Origin: Streptomyces sp. XM4193 | Lineage (GTDB): Bacteria; Actinomycetota; Actinomycetes; Streptomycetales; Streptomycetaceae | NCBI RefSeq assembly: GCF_023072595.1 | Contig: NZ_JALLGK010000001.1 | Location: 496,001-560,000 of the forward strand | Length of the DNA stretch: 64,000 nucleotides | Direction: 5' to 3' | In this document: in pieces, positions 9,577 through 18,193 of the stretch | How the letters are laid out: each line of letters begins with the position of its first letter | Position numbering within the stretch: position 1 is the stretch's first letter | Translations under genes and position numbers: made by a program | Notes under the pieces: generated by a model | Databases searched by the model: none | What the model was told of the DNA's origin: nothing | What the model saw: the letters and a program-made list of their open reading frames with translations, nothing else

Positions 9577-10404
9577 ATGCGTTCTCCAAGAAAGATGCTC
9601 GTCGCCGCCGCGGCCCTGACAGCCGTCGCCGCGGGGCTTCTGACGGCTCCCGCAGCGGTCGCCGGCGAGCCCGCCCCCGCAGTCGCGGAGAAGTACGTGG
9701 CGCTCGGCGACTCCTACGCGACCGCCCCCGGCACCCGTGAGTACGACAACCCGGACGACGAGTGCCGACGCGGTCCGCTGACCTACTCCCGGCTGTACGC
9801 GGCCGAGAACCCCTCGATGAACTTCGTCGAGGCCTCCTGCTCCGGCGCCACCGCCACGGAGCTGCTCGCGACGCAGGTGCCGCAGCTGACCGCCGACACC
9901 ACCAAGGTCTCCGTCCAGGCCGGTGGCAACGACGTCGGCTTCGTCGAGGTGCTCAAGAACTGCATCCTCACGCTCGACGACGCGGACTGCCTGGCGGGCG
10001 TCGAGGCGGCCAAGGCCGCAGCCACCAACGCCCTTCCGGCCGCGCTGGACCAGACGTACGCCGGCATCAAGAGCGCCGCGCCCAACGCCAAGGTGGTCGT
10101 GGTCGGTTACCCGCGGCTCTACACCATCGGTGGCGACTGCGGCATCCTCGGCCTGAGCGACACCGAGCGCGCCGCGCTCAACAGCGCCGCCGACACCCTG
10201 GCGACGGTGATCTCCGGTCGTGCCGAGGCCGCGGGTTTCAGCTACATCGACCCCCGCGCGGCGTTCGACCCGCACACCCTGTGCTCGGGCGGCACCGAGT
10301 GGGTCACCAGCCTGGAGTGGGACAAGCTGAACGAGTCCTACCACCCCAACCCGGCCGGTCACCGTGAGGGCTACCTCCCGGCGGTCCGCGCCGCCCTGGG
10401 CTGA
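9577..10404 (+). CDS. Secreted SGNH/GDSL-family lipase-esterase
   Basis: 275 residues from ATG 9577; an in-frame ATG at 9562 is possible, but GGGA before 9577 fits better. Signal peptide to about residue 28 (AAVAGEP). The SGNH blocks are in order: block I ALGDSYATAPGT (nucleophile Ser), block II around SCSGATATELL, block III GGNDVGF (oxyanion Asn), block V YHPNPAGH (catalytic His). Several Cys fit the disulfide pattern of extracellular Streptomyces SGNH lipases. Likely hydrolyses esters or lipids outside the cell. Monocistronic. Substrate uncertain. Confidence 0.9.
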   Translation: MRSPRKMLVAAAALTAVAAGLLTAPAAVAGEPAPAVAEKYVALGDSYATAPGTREYDNPDDECRRGPLTYSRLYAAENPSMNFVEASCSGATATELLATQVPQLTADTTKVSVQAGGNDVGFVEVLKNCILTLDDADCLAGVEAAKAAATNALPAALDQTYAGIKSAAPNAKVVVVGYPRLYTIGGDCGILGLSDTERAALNSAADTLATVISGRAEAAGFSYIDPRAAFDPHTLCSGGTEWVTSLEWDKLNESYHPNPAGHREGYLPAVRAALG

Positions 10405-10542
10405 TCACCGGCAGCACCACCGCGGGAGACCGCGCGTACCGTGCACGCCTGGCGTGCGCACTGCTCCGCCGGCGCGGAGCGCAGAAGCACGGGAGCGCTG
10501 AAGCGTTGAAGCGCTGAGGTGCTGAACCATCGCAATGAGGCC

Positions 10543-10579
10543 GTGGGGCCGGCGAGCGACACACGCTCGCCGGCCCCAC
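10543..10579. terminator. Hairpin, probable terminator
   Basis: Perfect 16-bp arms (10543-10558 and 10564-10579, GTGGGGCCGGCGAGCG) with a 5-base loop, about 140 bp after the SGNH hydrolase. The rest of the gap 10405-10782 holds a degenerate GAAGCG-rich stretch and the 21-bp repeat listed next. Confidence 0.7.
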
Positions 10580-10588
10580 GCCGCGTAC

Positions 10589-10651
10589 GGGCCGCGCGTA
10601 CGGAGCGCCGGGCCGCACGAACGGAGCGCCGGGCCGCGCGTACGGAGCGCC
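10589..10651. repeat. Three 21-bp tandem repeats
   Basis: Units start at 10589, 10610 and 10631 and read GGGCCGCGCGTACGGAGCGC with one or two changes. Non-coding, between the SGNH hydrolase and the VOC gene. Confidence 0.8.
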
Positions 10652-10782
10652 CGGGCCGGGGCGGGGCCGAAACTCACCGGCGTCGTGCGCCGACGGCGGT
10701 CTAGCATGGTGGGGACATCGCGTGTCGGTCGCCGACCGGGCGAGGCATGGAGGTGTCGGGAGTTGCCCGTTGGAGGCATCCC

Positions 10783-11187
10783 TTGCCAGTTGAGTTGAAC
10801 CACACGATCGTTCATTCCCGGGACCGCCGGGAGTCCGCCGAGTTCTTCGTGGAGTTGCTGGGGCTCACCGCCCCGGTCGAGTTCGGCCCGTTCCTCGCGG
10901 TGCAGTTGAGCAATCACGTCACGCTGGACTTCGCCACCGTCCCCGAGGCGGACATCACGCCGCAGCACTACGCCTTCCTCGTCTCGGACGCGGAGTTCGA
11001 GGCGGCGTACGCGCTGATCGGGGAGCGCGGGATCGAGCACTGGGCCGATCCGCGCAAGCAGCACCCGGGCGAGATCAACCACAACGACGGCGGGCGCGGT
11101 GTGTACTTCGCCGATCCGTCCGGTCACTACATGGAGCTGATCACGGTCCCCTACGGAGGTTGGCCGCAGGGCGAACCGCGCCGCTAG
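10783..11187 (+). CDS. VOC (glyoxalase/dioxygenase-fold) family protein
   Basis: 134 residues. I place the start at TTG 10783 because GGAGG sits six bases before it; an upstream in-frame ATG at 10747 would add 12 residues unlike the family. It begins LNHTIVHSRDRRESAEFFVELLGL, the usual first beta-alpha-beta of VOC proteins, and has VYFADPSGHYMELIT near the end, with metal-type residues His (LNHTIV), His/Glu in the second module. Members act as metal-dependent lyases, dioxygenases or antibiotic-binding proteins; the reaction is undetermined. Ends before a double hairpin shared with the convergent gene. Confidence 0.85.
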   Translation: MPVELNHTIVHSRDRRESAEFFVELLGLTAPVEFGPFLAVQLSNHVTLDFATVPEADITPQHYAFLVSDAEFEAAYALIGERGIEHWADPRKQHPGEINHNDGGRGVYFADPSGHYMELITVPYGGWPQGEPRR

Positions 11188-11193
11188 CAGTGC

Positions 11194-11227
11194 GGGCGCA
11201 CCGGGCGGGAATCCGCACGGTGCGCCC
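11194..11227. terminator. Hairpin after the VOC gene
   Basis: 10-bp perfect arms GGGCGCACCG (11194-11203) and complement (11218-11227), seven bases after the VOC stop. First of two stacked hairpins between convergent genes. Confidence 0.7.
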
Positions 11228-11246
11228 GTCGACGCGGTCGAGCCCG

Positions 11247-11283
11247 GGGGTGAAGTCCCGTCCCACGGGCGGGACTTCACCCC
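11247..11283. terminator. Bidirectional terminator hairpin
   Basis: Perfect 14-bp arms GGGGTGAAGTCCCG (11247-11260) and complement (11270-11283), 9-base loop, between the VOC gene and the convergent Pro-rich membrane protein. Confidence 0.8.
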
Positions 11284-11328
11284 GCGTCGGCGCCCTGTTC
11301 CTGGTCAGGGCGCCGGGCCCGGGCGGGG

Positions 11329-12327
11329 TCAGCTGCCTCGGTAGATCATCGTGCAGAGAAGCGTCTTGCCCTCGTTGACCTTCCACGCGTAGTAGAGGGT
11401 CTGGTCGCCCTGCGCACGTACGCAGTTGTTGGCGTTGGTGCCCGCGTCGGCGCGGTAGACGCCGGTGATGTGCATGACCTGGTTGTACGGCTTCGGCACC
11501 GTCTTCGCCTTGCAGTCGACGGCGGTCAGCTGGCCGAGCCGGACGGTGGCGGAGCGCCCGGAACCGTTTTGGGTGCCGAGCAGGCAGTAGTTCTTGTGGT
11601 ACTGCCGGGTCAGGCAGAGGACCGTGCTGGAGCCGTCGGTGCCGTTGTAGGACCACCACGCCTTGTCGGTGCCGGTCGCACAGCTGCTCGCGCTGCTGGT
11701 GACGCGCGAGACGTGCATCAGCGCGTCGGTGCTGGAGCAGTCGACCGCGGCGGGCGGTGTGTCACTGCTCCAGACAACGGAGCCGCTGCCGCCGCGGCCG
11801 GTGTCGTACACCGTGAGGCAGCTGCCCGCCTTGACCCGCTGGAAGGCCGAGGCGGACGGGTCGGGCGCGGGACGGTCCGCGCCGCTGCCGGCCGAGCCGC
11901 CGGAGCCCGTACTGTCGTCCGCGTCCGCGCCGGGGCTGTCGCCGGAGCCGCCGGAGCCGGGGTCGCGTCCGCGCCGTTCGGATTCGCCGTCCGCGGCGGC
12001 TTCGGAGGAGGCGCGGTCGTCGTTCTTGTCCTTGTCGTCGTCGAACCAGCCCGCGACGAAGCCGATTCCCAAGACCGCGAGCAGGGCGAGCACCAGACCG
12101 CCGCAGACCATTGCGGCCACGGTGCTGCTGCTGTTGCCGGGCGGACGGTACGGACCCCCGGGCGGCATCGGCGGTCCGGGAGGCCCGGGTGGGCCGGGCG
12201 GGCCGAAGTGGCCGACGCCGGGAGGTCCGGGAGGTCCGGGAGGTCCGGGCGGCGGTCCCGGTGGTGGGCCCGGAGGACCGCCGGGAGGGCCGAAGTGGCC
12301 GGGTGGTGGTCCGTACGCGTTGCTCAT
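11329..12327 (-). CDS. Membrane protein with Pro-rich N-terminus and Cys-rich outer domain
   Basis: 332 residues. The first ~65 are almost only Gly and Pro with a few aromatic residues, a typical actinobacterial cytoplasmic low-complexity leader. One transmembrane helix (AAMVCGGLVLALLAVLGIGFVAGW, about 70-93; the outside is then the C-terminal side) is followed by an Asp/Ser/Gly linker (95-155) and an extracellular domain with repeated Cys-containing strands (AGSCLTVYD, VDCSSTDALMHV, TVDC, NNCVRAQ). The domain resembles proteins annotated LppU/SCO3897-like, and the repeated Cys suggest disulfides. Function unknown. Convergent with the VOC gene. Confidence 0.78.
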   Translation of the reverse strand: MSNAYGPPPGHFGPPGGPPGPPPGPPPGPPGPPGPPGVGHFGPPGPPGPPGPPMPPGGPYRPPGNSSSTVAAMVCGGLVLALLAVLGIGFVAGWFDDDKDKNDDRASSEAAADGESERRGRDPGSGGSGDSPGADADDSTGSGGSAGSGADRPAPDPSASAFQRVKAGSCLTVYDTGRGGSGSVVWSSDTPPAAVDCSSTDALMHVSRVTSSASSCATGTDKAWWSYNGTDGSSTVLCLTRQYHKNYCLLGTQNGSGRSATVRLGQLTAVDCKAKTVPKPYNQVMHITGVYRADAGTNANNCVRAQGDQTLYYAWKVNEGKTLLCTMIYRGS

Positions 12328-12490
12328 CGGCGTCCCCCGGAAACGACGTTCTCGCGCCTCGATGCGCGTGCTCGGATTGGCGTGAGCATGCTATCGGGAG
12401 GGAGTGGGGGCGGCCGACGCCGCAGTCCTGCGGGAAGTCGGTAACGCGGCGGGCGGGCGGAAACCGCAGCCGTCCGGGGCGCCCGAAGAG

Positions 12491-12895
12491 TCAGGAACGG
12501 CGCCCGGAACGCAGCGACTTGGCGGATCCGGAGGCCCCGGTGCCGCCGGAGGACGTCCCGCCGCCCGAGCGCTTGCCCTCGCCGGAACGCTTGCCGTCGC
12601 CCGGCTCCCGGCCGCCGGTGAGGCCCGCCGCCTCCGCGGCGCCGTGCAGACTTCGCAGCGCGAGCAGCAGCACCCCGATGTCGTCCAGCAGAATCGGGTC
12701 GGGGAGCAGGTCGACCGGGGAGATCACATAGGCGATCGCGCCCCAGAAGGTGAGCTTGTTGCTCAGCGGGATGCCGGCGTCGCTGAGCATCCTGCGCGCG
12801 CGCAGAAGCCGTGCGAAGAGCACGATCACGGCGACGACGGTGACCACCACGGCCACGCCGGCGACACCGACGAACGTCCACATCTCGCCGCTCAT
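12491..12895 (-). CDS. YkvA-type DUF1232 membrane protein
   Basis: 134 residues; ATG 12895 with GGAGGAG upstream, preferred over longer starts. An N-terminal helix (FVGVAGVAVVVTVVAVIVLFARLL) is followed by the DUF1232 core LTFWGAIAYVISPVDLLPDPILLDDIGVLLLALRSL, whose PVDLLPD motif defines the family. A Gly/Ser/Lys-rich tail of ~45 residues ends the protein. Role unknown; small membrane proteins of this type occur widely in actinobacteria. The 278 bp upstream (12896-13173) show no gene. Confidence 0.85.
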   Translation of the reverse strand: MSGEMWTFVGVAGVAVVVTVVAVIVLFARLLRARRMLSDAGIPLSNKLTFWGAIAYVISPVDLLPDPILLDDIGVLLLALRSLHGAAEAAGLTGGREPGDGKRSGEGKRSGGGTSSGGTGASGSAKSLRSGRRS

Positions 12896-13173
12896 GCTCT
12901 CTCCTCCCCGGTCGGAACCACGGCCTCGCCCGGGCCCGGACGTACGGTACTCGCCGGTCCGCGAGGGCCCCGGCATCCGCCGTCAGCGTACGTCCGCGCC
13001 CGGCTCCGTACGGGCGGACGCGGCTCCGGTCACCCGGACCGGCCGGGCGACGGGACGACTGCGCCGCTCCGCGCGGCCGACGCGTACGGTTCGGTTGCCC
13101 GCATCCGCGCCGTTCACGCCCGACGAGCCGCCCGACGGACTGTCGGACGAGTGGCCCGACGAGCGGCCGGGGC

Positions 13174-13980
13174 TCAACTGCCGGGCAGCGGGCGGACGGT
13201 GAGGATCTGCGCCGCTGTGCCGACCGGGCCGTGCACATCGTGCAGCACGGTGCTGGTGACGCCGTGGCCGCCGGGCCCGAAGCTGACCGAGGTGTCCAGT
13301 CCGGTCCAGCCCCCGCTCGGCTGCCGGTGCAGGTGGACGGTCAGATCGGTGTTCGGGAACATCCACTCTCGGGGCGACTGGCGCACCGCGATGCCGTTCG
13401 CGGTGTCCACCAGCGCGAGGTACGACGCCAGTGCGCCGCTCGGTTCGCCCGCCACCAGGTCGAGCGGGGTGCGGATCCAGGCGGCCGACCGGCCCGGCAC
13501 GGCGCCCGCGCGACGGCGGACCTCGACCGAGCCGATGTATCCGCCCGGCCACAGCTCGTCCATCGGCCAGGACTCGAACTCCTCGGGCGCGCCGAGGCGT
13601 TCCACGGAGGTGTCGGCGACCGCGGAGGTGTCGAGCGAGGTCAGCAGCCAGGCGCGGGCCCTGGTCACGGCCCGGCCCCCGATGCTGAGCACGGCTTCGA
13701 GCAGCTCGATGGTGCGGCCGGGGCGGACGGTTTCCACGGTGATCTCGCACTCGTCGAGCGCGATGCGGCCGAGGATGTCGTAGCTGATGCGCGCCACCGC
13801 GAGGCCGCTGTCCGGGCGGGAGGCGGCGAGGTGCTGCTCGATCGCGTGGGCGATCAGACCGCCCACCGGGCTGAAGTGCTGTTCGTCGTCGGCCCAGGCA
13901 CCGCCCGCGTGCGCGGTCGGTTTGAACCGCAGCTCACCGACGCGCTCGTAGTAGCTGCCGGGTGCGGTGGTGGGGGTCAA
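13174..13980 (-). CDS. Thioesterase family protein (acyl-CoA thioesterase II-like double hotdog)
   Basis: 268 residues. I choose TTG 13980: GAGGAG lies about ten bases upstream and the homologous part starts just after (SYYERVGELRFKPTAHAGGAWAD). Two hotdog-like halves can be traced: residues 1-110 with FSPVGGLIAHAIEQH, and 150-260 ending LVDTANGIAVRQSP...DLTVHLHRQPSGGWTGLDTSVSFGPGGHGVTS. Proteins like this hydrolyse acyl-CoA in the cytoplasm; substrate length is not predictable. It is transcribed away from the serine protease gene, with a repeat-rich gap between. Confidence 0.85.
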   Translation of the reverse strand: MTPTTAPGSYYERVGELRFKPTAHAGGAWADDEQHFSPVGGLIAHAIEQHLAASRPDSGLAVARISYDILGRIALDECEITVETVRPGRTIELLEAVLSIGGRAVTRARAWLLTSLDTSAVADTSVERLGAPEEFESWPMDELWPGGYIGSVEVRRRAGAVPGRSAAWIRTPLDLVAGEPSGALASYLALVDTANGIAVRQSPREWMFPNTDLTVHLHRQPSGGWTGLDTSVSFGPGGHGVTSTVLHDVHGPVGTAAQILTVRPLPGS

Positions 13981-14465
13981 CGGGGCACTCTCCTCGTCGA
14001 GTTGCGGTTCGGGCGCCTGTCGCGGCGGCGGCTCCGACGGCGGGCGGCGGGCGGCGGGCGGTACGGGTGCCGGGCGGTGCGGGTGCCGGCGCGGATGTGG
14101 CGGGTCGTGGGTCGGGTTGCGGTGCGCGGTGCCTCGGCGGCTGTCGCCCGTCCCTCCGGATGGTAGGCGCAGCCGTACCCGGCCGGGGCGCCGTCGTGAG
14201 GGACGACACAGCCGGGCGGGAGCGGGGCTGCGGCGCGCGCTGGGACGTCCCGCGCGCCCTCGGGTCCGCGGCGGGGGCGGCCCGCGGCGGGGCGCCTGTC
14301 GTCCGCGTTCGTCGTCCGCGTTCGTCGTCCGGGTTCGTCGTCCCGGTTCGTCGTCCGGTGTATGCGCCCGGTCGCCGGGAGTGGCGGGCGGGCACGCAGC
14401 GTGGCGTACACCCGGTCGGTCGGCCGCCGGTGGCCGGCGGCGGCGCGGGAGCCGAGCGTGGAGCA
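13981..14465. repeat. Gene-free gap with a 13-bp tandem repeat
   Basis: 485 bp between divergent genes. Four 13-bp units GTCCGCGTTCGTC or one-base variants run 14301-14352, followed by a partial fifth. The period is not a multiple of three, which argues against coding use of the long open frames here. An alternation of GGCGGGC/GGTGCGGGTGCCGG near 14030-14090 is also repetitive. No clear promoter seen. Confidence 0.7.
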
Positions 14466-15743
14466 ATGCAGCCAGACACGCGCTCGCAGGGAGCATCCGG
14501 GATACCTCCGCGCGTCCGCCCCGGCATCCTCCGGGGCATACGCGCGCGACTGGGCATCGGGGCACGGTCGGCGAGGACGTCGGCCCGCGGCATGGTCACT
14601 GGGCCGGTGCGGATACCGGGAACGGGGGACGCATCCGCCGCCCGGGAGACGGACCAGCTGCGGGGGCCGCAGAGGGCGGGAGGGACGCAGGAGATACGCG
14701 GGGCGCACGGGATCTGCGCAGGCCGGTCGGGGGAGACGGGCGGGGCGCCGGAGTCGTGGGAGACGAGCGGGGTGCCGGAGCTGTGGGAGACGGGCGGGGC
14801 GCCGGAGCGGCGGGGGACGGGCGGGGAGCGGGGCGGGAACGGGACGGACGGGGAGCGGGGGGTGCGGCGGTCGCGGGGGTTGCGCGGCCCACAGGGTGCC
14901 GGTTGGCGGGGGCGGGCGGTGGTGGCGGTTCTCGCGAGCGTCACCGCCATGGGACTGCTGGTGGCGTCCGGACCGCGCGCCGCGCTGGTGGAGACCGCGG
15001 AGGCGACCGCGGCGCGGGGACGCACCGCCCACGGCGGCGGCACGGTGGCGACGGTCGGCAAACTGGTCACCGAGCTGGGGGACGGGCAGTACGGCGCCTG
15101 CTCCGGCGCGATAGTGGACTCGCCCAGCGGCAGCGTGGTGGCGACCGCGGCCCACTGCGTCACCGCACCGGACAGTCCGCGGGAACCGGTGCGGGCGTGG
15201 TTCGCGCCCGAGTACGACCGGGTCGGACCGCAGCAGGCGCTCGACGAGGGCTGGCGGGTGCTGGCGTTCCACACCCCGTCGGGCTGGGACGCCGAACGGA
15301 CGCTCGCCGAGATACTCCCGCACGACTACGCGTTCGTGACGGTCGAGAAGCGCGACGGCCGCAGCATCAAGGACACCTACGGCGCGAACACACTGGACTT
15401 CGAGCCGATCGGCCGGGAGGGCGAGGTGGTGCCGCTGGGCTACCCGGTCAACCCGACCAACGGCCGTGCTCCGCTTGCCAGTTGTGCCGGCGAGGTGGAG
15501 GTGTTGACCGAGGCGACCGCGCACACCGCCAACGTCGGCGGCCTGCTGCTCACCGGTTGCGACGAGCTGACCCAGGGCGCGAGCGGCGGTCCCTGGCTGC
15601 GCGATCTGGACTCCGAACGGGGAACGGGGCGGCTGGTCGGGGTGATGTCCGTCGGCAGCGGCGACGGCGAGGTGCTGGCCCGGCCGTTCCCCGAGCGTCA
15701 GGGCCGGAAGCTGCTGGACCGCGCGGACGCCGCCGCGCGCTGA
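14466..15743 (+). CDS. Secreted or anchored trypsin-like serine protease
   Basis: About 425 residues from ATG 14466; ATG 14592 is an alternative and no start has a good ribosome site. The first ~150 residues are basic and low complexity, including three 9-residue repeats of the type ETGGAPE (about 14736-14816). A hydrophobic segment (VVAVLASVTAMGLLVASG) acts as signal or anchor. The protease domain shows the catalytic triad: His in VVATAAHCVTAP, Asp in PHDYAFVTV, Ser in GASGGPW. Cys pairs (YGACSG/AHC, ASCAG/LTGCDE) fit extracellular folding. Substrate unknown. Confidence 0.83.
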   Translation: MQPDTRSQGASGIPPRVRPGILRGIRARLGIGARSARTSARGMVTGPVRIPGTGDASAARETDQLRGPQRAGGTQEIRGAHGICAGRSGETGGAPESWETSGVPELWETGGAPERRGTGGERGGNGTDGERGVRRSRGLRGPQGAGWRGRAVVAVLASVTAMGLLVASGPRAALVETAEATAARGRTAHGGGTVATVGKLVTELGDGQYGACSGAIVDSPSGSVVATAAHCVTAPDSPREPVRAWFAPEYDRVGPQQALDEGWRVLAFHTPSGWDAERTLAEILPHDYAFVTVEKRDGRSIKDTYGANTLDFEPIGREGEVVPLGYPVNPTNGRAPLASCAGEVEVLTEATAHTANVGGLLLTGCDELTQGASGGPWLRDLDSERGTGRLVGVMSVGSGDGEVLARPFPERQGRKLLDRADAAAR

Positions 15744-15796
15744 ACGGGCACGGCGTCCCTCGGCCTCGTACGCTCCCACCGGCTCGGCCTCCACCG

Positions 15797-15886
15797 CGTA
15801 CGCGCCGACCCCGTACGCGTCGGCCCCGTACGCGCCGACCCCGTACGCGTCGGCCCCGTACGCGCCGACCCCGTACGTGTCGAACC
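15797..15886. repeat. 30-bp tandem repeat (three units)
   Basis: Units start at 15797, 15827 and 15857; each consists of CGTACGCGCCGACCC followed by CGTACGCGTCGGCCC, the first two identical. It directly follows the serine protease gene within the 361-bp gap 15744-16104. Confidence 0.85.
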
Positions 15887-15912
15887 CTGTGCGTGTCGAC
15901 CGGTCCGAGCCG

Positions 15913-15982
15913 TGTTCCACAGAGTTGTGTCCACAGGGGCGGCTTGCGCAAGCGCTGAAAGATGTCCACTGCCTGTGGACGG
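15913..15982. other. Cluster of DnaA-box-like 9-mers around a palindrome
   Basis: Four 9-mers with a TCCAC core: TGTTCCACA (15913-15921), GTGTCCACA (15927-15935), ATGTCCACT (15962-15970) and, on minus, CCGTCCACA (15974-15982), the last a full match to the relaxed Streptomyces DnaA consensus. A 12-bp palindrome GCTTGCGCAAGC sits at 15942-15953. No dnaA or dnaN nearby, so this is not oriC. Confidence 0.35.
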
Positions 15983-16104
15983 CGAACCGGCCGACGCGCG
16001 CCCCGAGTTCGGCCTGCCCGCCACCCGCCACCCGGCCACCCGGCCACCCGCGCGCCCGCGTCATCCGCGTGCCCGGTCCCGGCCGGCTGCGCGGGCGGCG
16101 GAGT

Positions 16105-16316
16105 TCATCGTGTCGGCGGCAGGAAGGTCACCTGTGGTGCGCCGGTCCGCGGGTGGGTGCCGATCTCGCTCTCCACCTCGTACACCTCCGCCAGCAGTTC
16201 CGCGGTCAGCACCTCCGCGGGGGTGCCCTGTGCAGCGATCCGGCCCTCGTGCAGCACGTACAGCCGGTCGCAGTAGTACGCGGCCAGGTTGAGGTCGTGC
16301 AGCGCCTCGCCGGGCA
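16105..16316 (-). pseudogene. C-terminal remnant of an iron/heme-type ABC ATPase
   Basis: About 68 codons ending at 16105 match the last part of FecE/HmuV-type ATPases: the switch-like HDLNLAAYYCDRLYVLHEGR, then IAAQGTPAEVLTAELLAEVYEVE and a C-terminal tail. Walker A, the signature motif and Walker B are absent; similarity stops near 16316, only 12 bp from the stop of the kinase gene at 16328. It is therefore a broken leftover of a deleted transporter. A complete siderophore ATPase exists at 41934-42710. Confidence 0.8.
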
Positions 16317-16327
16317 GTTGGCCGCGG

Positions 16328-17990
16328 TCAGTCCCGGGCGCCGAGCTCGCGGGCGAGGGACTTGGCCTCCTCGGAGGTGAAGTTGCCGGAGATCTCCACC
16401 GCGCCGCCGTCGATGCGCTGGGCGATGGAGGGTGCGCTGACGAGCCGGTCGCCAAGGACGACGGCGAGCTGGTTCTGCGGGGCGGAACGTTCGGCCGCGC
16501 GTCCGCTCAACTCGGCGAACCGCTGGGCGTCCTCGTCCCGGAAGGTCATCCGGATCACCCAGCCGCCCACGTTCGAGTCCAACGCCGCCTCGACCTCTTC
16601 GAGTTGCGTCACGCTCATCCGGTCCGCGGTGCGGGTGGAGACCTGGTAGCAGGTCCTCGGGTCCGCCAACTGGAAGGTGGGCGGCGGGAGTTCGTCCGCG
16701 CACTCGCCCTCGTTGCTCTGTTCCACCAGAGTGAACCGAAGGTCCTGGCGCACCGGCTCCGGCGACTTGTCGCCCCCGCCCCCGTCGTCCCCGGTGAGCA
16801 GGCGGACGGCCAAACCGCCGCCGATCAGCGACACCGCCACGGCCGCAGCGGCGATCCAGAGCCCGACCGGGCCCCGGCGCCGCCGTCCGCCGCTGGTGAA
16901 ACTGTGCGGCGGAGCGGGTGGGAAGGGCGGCAGGTTCCGGGTCGCGGAGTGCGGCGGAGTCCGCTCGGTGGCGGCTTCCGGGTCGATGCGGCGCCGGGCC
17001 GCGTCGGCCTCCTCGATCCGGCGTCGGCGGTGCGACTCGATCGCTTCGGACCAGCCGGCCGGCAGCCAGTCGGAGGCGCCGCTGGCCCGGGGGCGTTCGG
17101 CGAGCGCGGGCGCGATCAGGGACAGCAGCTCCTGCGTCGTGGGTCGTGCGGCAGGGTCCAGCGACAGGGCGGGGCGGATCAACTCGTCCAACTCTCCGGG
17201 CAGGGCGGAGAGTTCGAGATCGCCCTCGGCCGCGCGCACCAGTTGCTCCATCGCGGTGCCGCTGCCCATGTCTCGGTACGGGCTGCGCCCGGTGGCGAGG
17301 TGGAAGAGGGTGGCGCCGAGGGAGAAGATGTCCGAGGCGGTGGTGGTGGGCTCACCGCGGGCCTGCTCGGGCGCGGCGAAGGCGATCGTGCCGAGCGCCG
17401 CACCGGTTCGGGTGACGTCCGCGGCCTGCGAGATGCCGAAGTCGATCAGCCTCGGGCCGTCGTCGGGCAGCAGTACGTTCGACGGTTTGACGTCCCGGTG
17501 GACCAGGCCCGCGGCGTGGATGCTCACCAGCGCCTCCACCATCCCCGCGGCCGTCCACATCAGCCCCGCAGGGGGCAACGGCCCCTGCGCCGCGACCAGT
17601 TCGCGCAGGGAGGGGGCCGGTACGTACTCGGTTCGCCATCCAGGGCACCCGTGCCTCGGGGTCCGCGTCCACCACCCCGGCGGTGTACACGCCGCGCACG
17701 CGCTGGGCGAGCGCCACCTCGCGGGCGAACCGCCGCCGGTCGTCGGCCGCCACCGTCGCGTCGTCGGCGATCGCGAGGAGGGTCTTCACCGCGACGGTGC
17801 GTCCGCCGGGGGAGCGGGCCAGGTACACCCGGCCCATGCCGCCGCTCGCCAACTCCGCCAGCACGACGTACGGTCCGATCCGATCGCCCGGCCGTACCGC
17901 CCCCGTGCCTGTCCATTCCGACTGCACCCGGTCGCCCCCGTATTCCGGCTGCGGCGCCCCCGCGCCACAGCTCATGTCAACCGGCGTCAT
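16328..17990 (-). pseudogene. Ser/Thr protein kinase with SecD-like outer domain, split by one-base frameshift
   Basis: The kinase N-lobe starts at 17990 (GPYVVLAELASGGMGRVYLA, catalytic Lys in VAVKTL) and runs to WMA near 17635. The rest continues in another frame (TEYVPAPSLRELVAAQGPLPP, then HRDVKPSNVLL, DFGISQA, APEQA) to 16328. A single extra base at 17632-17633 explains the break: removing it gives one continuous protein of about 553 residues. After a basic juxtamembrane region comes one helix (GLWIAAAAVAVSLIGGGLAV) and an extracytoplasmic domain whose end (DEDAQRFAELSGRAAE, APQNQLAVVL, GGAVEISGNFTSEEA) resembles the P1 head of SecD. Either a true null allele or a sequencing error. Confidence 0.82.
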
Positions 17991-18193
17991 TCTAGGGCTC
18001 GTTCCCGCCGGTACACCCGTCCGAAGCAGAACGGCGGACCCGTCGGCCGTTCGGCCAACTCACGGCAACAGGAGGCGAGTTGGTGCGGCCGGCGGTTCTT
18101 CCACCCGGCTTGGTGCGGGAGCTCTCCCCGCCGGTCGGCCGCGCTGCCGCCGCGCCCGCCTCGTCAACTCGCCTCCGAGGCGGCGGCGTTGGC

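Noticed and set aside
13962-14465. N-terminal extension of the serine protease to 13962
   Set aside because: Contains a 13-bp repeat that shifts frame, no ribosome site, and would overlap the divergent thioesterase start.
15797-15886. CRISPR array
   Set aside because: Contiguous tandem units without unique spacers and no cas genes; the same applies to the other repeats at 9245, 10589, 14301, 40470 and 51969.
15913-15982. Chromosomal origin of replication
   Set aside because: Only four weak boxes, no AT-rich unwinding region, and no dnaA, dnaN or rpmH nearby.
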